Shown here: positions 60,701 to 64,000 of the stretch, in pieces
Layout: every line of letters begins with the position of its first letter
Position numbering within the stretch: position 1 is the stretch's first letter
DNA from: Pseudisothecium myosuroides
Lineage: Eukaryota; Streptophyta; Bryopsida; Hypnales; Lembophyllaceae
DNA: 64,000 nt
Reading direction: 5' to 3'
Assembly: GCA_951799445.1 (NCBI GenBank)
Contig: OX637293.1
Coordinates: 26,722,001-26,786,000 of the forward strand
The notes under the pieces: model-generated
Told to the model about the DNA's origin: nothing
Databases searched by the model: none
What the model saw: the letters and a program-made list of their open reading frames with translations, nothing else
Translations under genes and position numbers: made by a program

Positions 60701-62608
60701 ATCTGATAAGTCACTGGCAGTCTTGTCTAAATTGTCTCAAGCACTTTCCAAGCAGTATTTATTTTCCGTATTTTGTAATTGGGTTTACATTCTATTACAT
60801 TTGCTGCTGTGTATGTTCTGTAAATTATCCAGGATTTCCCATCTTGGGGATTGAATGGCAGAAGATGGAAAATCCGGATCTTCGAAAGGCGCTAGGAATG
60901 AAGAGCAACCAGAAAGGTGTTCGCATACGACGTGTTGAACCTACTGCACCTGCATCCAAGAATTTGCAAGCTTCAGACATCCTCTTGAGCTTTGATGATA
61001 TTGATATTGCAAACGACGGCACTGGTACGGACCTTTTCTCTGTATCGTTGTCTATGCATCCTTGAATCTGGTGGATTGTAGTTGTCTTGATACTTACATT
61101 TGTAGACCGTCATCTCTACTCTTGTCAATTCTAGTGTTGATGCATGTGTGAATGTCTCTGTGCATGTAAATGAAGTTCCCTTCAGGCATGGTGAACGAAT
61201 TGGTTTCAGTTATCTGGTCTCACAGAAATACACTGGTGAGAGTGCGAAAGTCAAGATTTTGAGGGATGGAAAAGTGAAGGAGTTTGATATCGACCTAGCC
61301 AATCACAAACGATTGGTGCCTGCACATATCAAGGGAAAGCCACCTTCTTACTACATATTGGCCGGCATCGTATTTGCAGCAATTTCCGTACCATATCTCC
61401 GCTCAGAGGTTTGTTTACAGTAAATTATGTGATTTTGGATCGTCCAGGATGCTTTGCCCGTGGGATCATGTAATTCACATTAGTATTTTACAGTTTTGCA
61501 TTATAAATATATCGTGAATCATATAATTTGCAGGTCATTATGGTGTTAAAGTTTGTTGTCCATTGTTTAGGTTAGTTGGTGACTGTTTTGGTGTTTGGGG
61601 ACGTGACAGTATGGGAAGGACTATGACTATGATGCTCCAGTGAAACTGCTGGACAAGCTCCTCCATTCAATGTCTCAATCTGATGATGAGCAGCTTGTTG
61701 TTGTCTCTCAGGTATTGTGTCTCACTGCTATTTCGACTTCATTTTATTTAACTTTTGTCTGCTATGGTTATGTATAGAAGGATCTTAGACATGGTTTTTT
61801 TTACTTAAATTTGGTTGTTTCGTGGATTATGGAGCTTCGCGTTAGTCTGGTCAGTTGTTTGTTCCCCTGTTTTCTGGTGCAATGCTTCGCATGTTGCACA
61901 GGATCGCTGTCTCAACGAAGAAGACACACCTGGTACGTCGTACTGATCAACTTGTTGCTGCTTTGCTAAAATCAGGTTCTGGTGGCAGATATCAACATAG
62001 GTTATGAAGACATTGTCAACACTCAGGTAAATGCCCGTTTTTTGTCCATTTCTGCTTCGTTTCTATTGGTATGGAAGATTGGGGATTTAGTGATTGGCAG
62101 TAATGGGTGGCGCGTTTGTCCACAAGAAATCAGGTCAAGTTATGCTAGCAAGCTGTATTTCTTATGCGATTGCCTTTTGTTGTCCAATCTTTGTTGGCAG
62201 GTTATTGCTTTTAACGAAACACCTGTCAGAAATCTCAAACACCTAGCAAACATGGTGGAGAAGTGTACGGATCCATTTCTGCGGTTTGACCTTGAATACC
62301 AGCAGGTTATTTTCTATATGCCAAGCTGTGCTTACTAAGATATCATGTTCCGAGTTAGATGAAGTGTCCTTTTTCGTTGGCGGTGTTGTTTGTTGTAAGA
62401 TTACTCAACGTAAACGAAGGCTGCGTATCGTCACATGGGCTCAGAATAGGGTAGGTTCGGAGAAGTAATATTCTGACCGGGATGACGATGACTGCCTGGG
62501 TTTGTGCAGATTGTGGTTCTGGAGACGCAAACAGCCAAGACCGCTACCTTAGAGATCCTGGCCACGCATTGTATACCCTCAGCGATGTCTGATGACTTGA
62601 AAACCTAG
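57738..62608 (+). CDS. DEG9: Protease Do-like 9 (DEG9-type trypsin-like serine protease with PDZ)
   Basis: ATP-independent serine endopeptidase of the plant DEG/HtrA family, nuclear type. Ten exons: 57738-58103, 58845-59175, 59491-59690, 60216-60396, 60833-61024, 61176-61408, 61610-61711, 61976-62026, 62201-62305, 62510-62608. All are in phase, 619 residues, close to Arabidopsis DEG9. The N-terminus is basic, low-complexity and Ser/Pro-rich, starting [11 protein letters not shown] (an AT-hook-like, probable nuclear localisation motif). The protease domain carries the full triad: H200 in [10 protein letters not shown]231 in GTECDIA, S309 in [10 protein letters not shown]. The oxyanion loop [18 protein letters not shown] is intact. 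The first PDZ follows PVLGIEWQ-like [20 protein letters not shown] (about residues 365-460). A linker and second PDZ-like region end in [10 protein letters not shown] and [12 protein letters not shown]. The exon 6 acceptor (ATGAAG|TTCCC) restores [13 protein letters not shown]. The gene looks intact and functional. Confidence 0.96.
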
Positions 62609-63808
62609 ACTTGGAGGAGTGTAAGTTCGTACTTTGGGTTTGGGAAGAATCATCTCCTGTACCATGGAGCGAGAAGGTGCCTATAGTTACGGTTAGCCTT
62701 TATTATTTGCTAGCTTGTTTTGGAGTTGCAGAGGCTGTTTCTCAAGTCTCACTAGAGATTCATATTTAAATTGAGTTGCAGCATTTTTCATTCTTGTTGA
62801 TTGCACCGATTGCATATAAGTCGGTAGTCTTTCACGAGGGAACTTTTTAATTTCTTGGCAGCCTGAGAAGGAAGACAATGAGGAGGTTGTGACGATTGTG
62901 CATTTCCCAGCCTTCGTATGAAATATTCAAAGGACAGATCTATGCGGTCCACAGTTCGCTAGCTAGCCAGTCGCAGGGGCTTCATTAGCTGCAACCCAAA
63001 TATGGTTACAACCGCCAAGCATATATGGTTTTTTGCGAAATGGGGAATAAAAACGCTCAAAAATGCTTTGCAACTGTTTATGAATGAAATTGGCATTAGA
63101 CATGAAAGAAATGCGTAGAACCGAAGAAAGCATCATCACTGCCCTGAAAAGGCGCATCATTATGAATTACCGCTCTCAAGTGGGGAAGAGCTCGCTGCAA
63201 CCGTGCGCGCACATGGGACTAATCATCAGTCCCGACTAATTCTAATCGAGAATTAGCAAGCGACACTAAATACTGAGATTTGGTTGCCCCACACTAATTT
63301 CTCGACGTTTGACACTACTGTACCGGTATCTAAATATTTACTGTTACTCCACAAAAATGCACTCCTAAATACTCAACAGTTTGGTTGCTTGATTTGGATT
63401 TCTTGACTTTAGGCACTTTGATTTTTCTAGTTTTTAGACCCTCCTAATTTTGAATTGATTTTTTGTTCATGCGTAAATGTGTTTCATTTTCAAGAATAAT
63501 TTTTGGATATTTAGAATAAGAGACAATGAAATTTTTTTAGATTCTTAGAAATAGTTGTATATTTTTTTAAATTTTAGACATGATCCAAATTTTCCCTATT
63601 TATTGTTGAAACTAACCTACACGTATGGTAGGTTTTGTTGTAATTGTAACTCATAAACCTCCATACACACTAATAGAAATATTTGTAAAAATATCTAATG
63701 ACTTTTCTAATGACTTTGATGGTTTGTAAAATAACTTTCTTGGAATAAGGCAATCTAATCATTCAAGCAACTGAAATTCACTATTTAGTAGTAGTAAGTT
63801 TATAGTTT
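62609..63808. other. 3' flank of the protease gene and AT-rich DNA
   Basis: The first 300-400 bases are a probable 3' UTR. The rest is AT-rich with no supportable gene. Confidence 0.45.
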
Positions 63809-63996
63809 AAACATCATGGATTGGAATGGTTGGAGGAGGAAGAAGATTCTGCTCGTAGATTTTTTGTCGACTATTAGAATTTTGGAGGTGGATAATTAGG
63901 CAAACATCAGGGATTGGAATGGTTGGAGGTAGAAGAAGGTTCCACTAGTGGACTTTTTGTCGACTACTAGAACTTTGGAGGTGGATAATTAGGCCA
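63809..63996. repeat. Tandem repeat, period 93 bp, two units, running to the window edge
   Basis: AAACATCA.GGATTGGAATGG then TTGGAGG starts at 63809 and 63902. Both units contain TTTTTGTCGACTA.TAGAA and TTTGGAGGTGGATAATTAGG. More units may follow outside the window. Confidence 0.85.
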
Positions 63997-64000
63997 AGGG

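Noticed and set aside
1..64000. tRNA, rRNA, CRISPR, bacterial operons or a defence-type gene cluster
   Set aside because: None was seen. The gene structure is clearly nuclear plant, and the four genes are unrelated housekeeping functions.

Overview
The window is nuclear DNA of a land plant. The genes are split by spliceosomal introns (GT-AG, one apparent GC-AG). All four recognisable genes have plant-type architecture: an equilibrative nucleoside transporter, an F-box/kelch-type protein, an AP180/CALM (ANTH) clathrin assembly protein, and a DEG9-type Do-like serine protease. Gene density is low (about one per 16 kb) and the intergenic DNA is AT-rich and packed with short non-autonomous DNA transposons. 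The clade cannot be fixed from sequence alone. No rRNA, tRNA, CRISPR or organellar signal was seen. All exon models are by eye, from reading frame, splice-site consensus and family conservation.

Layout. 1-3.3 kb: transposon fragments. 5.1-8.0 kb (+): nucleoside transporter, 8 exons. 9.0-10.1 kb: two inverted-repeat elements. 11.0-12.6 kb (-): F-box gene. 12.6-15.9 kb: GC-richer DNA with possible short unassigned exons. 15.9-42 kb: gene-free, transposon-rich and microsatellite-rich, with nested insertions at 29.6-33.2 kb and three adjoining elements at 36.3-38.4 kb. 42.4-48.8 kb (-): ANTH gene, 13 exons. 49.3-56.8 kb: AT-rich repeats, including a near-perfect 489 bp hairpin element. 57.7-62.6 kb (+): DEG9-type protease, 10 exons. 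62.6-64 kb: AT-rich DNA ending in a 93 bp tandem repeat.

The genes are unrelated housekeeping functions (nucleoside uptake, ubiquitin ligase substrate choice, endocytic coat assembly, nuclear proteolysis) and do not form a pathway or cluster.

The most notable signal is the transposon landscape. At least fifteen elements or fragments of about 0.12-1.7 kb share ends of the form TTAA-CCCYTNAA...TTNANGGG-TTAA. This fits a piggyBac-like, TTAA-targeting, non-autonomous superfamily, and two copies are nested inside other members. A second group has AGGTAGG...CCTACCT ends flanked by TA. Comparison with related unoccupied copies inside the window supports TTAA and TA as the respective target sites.
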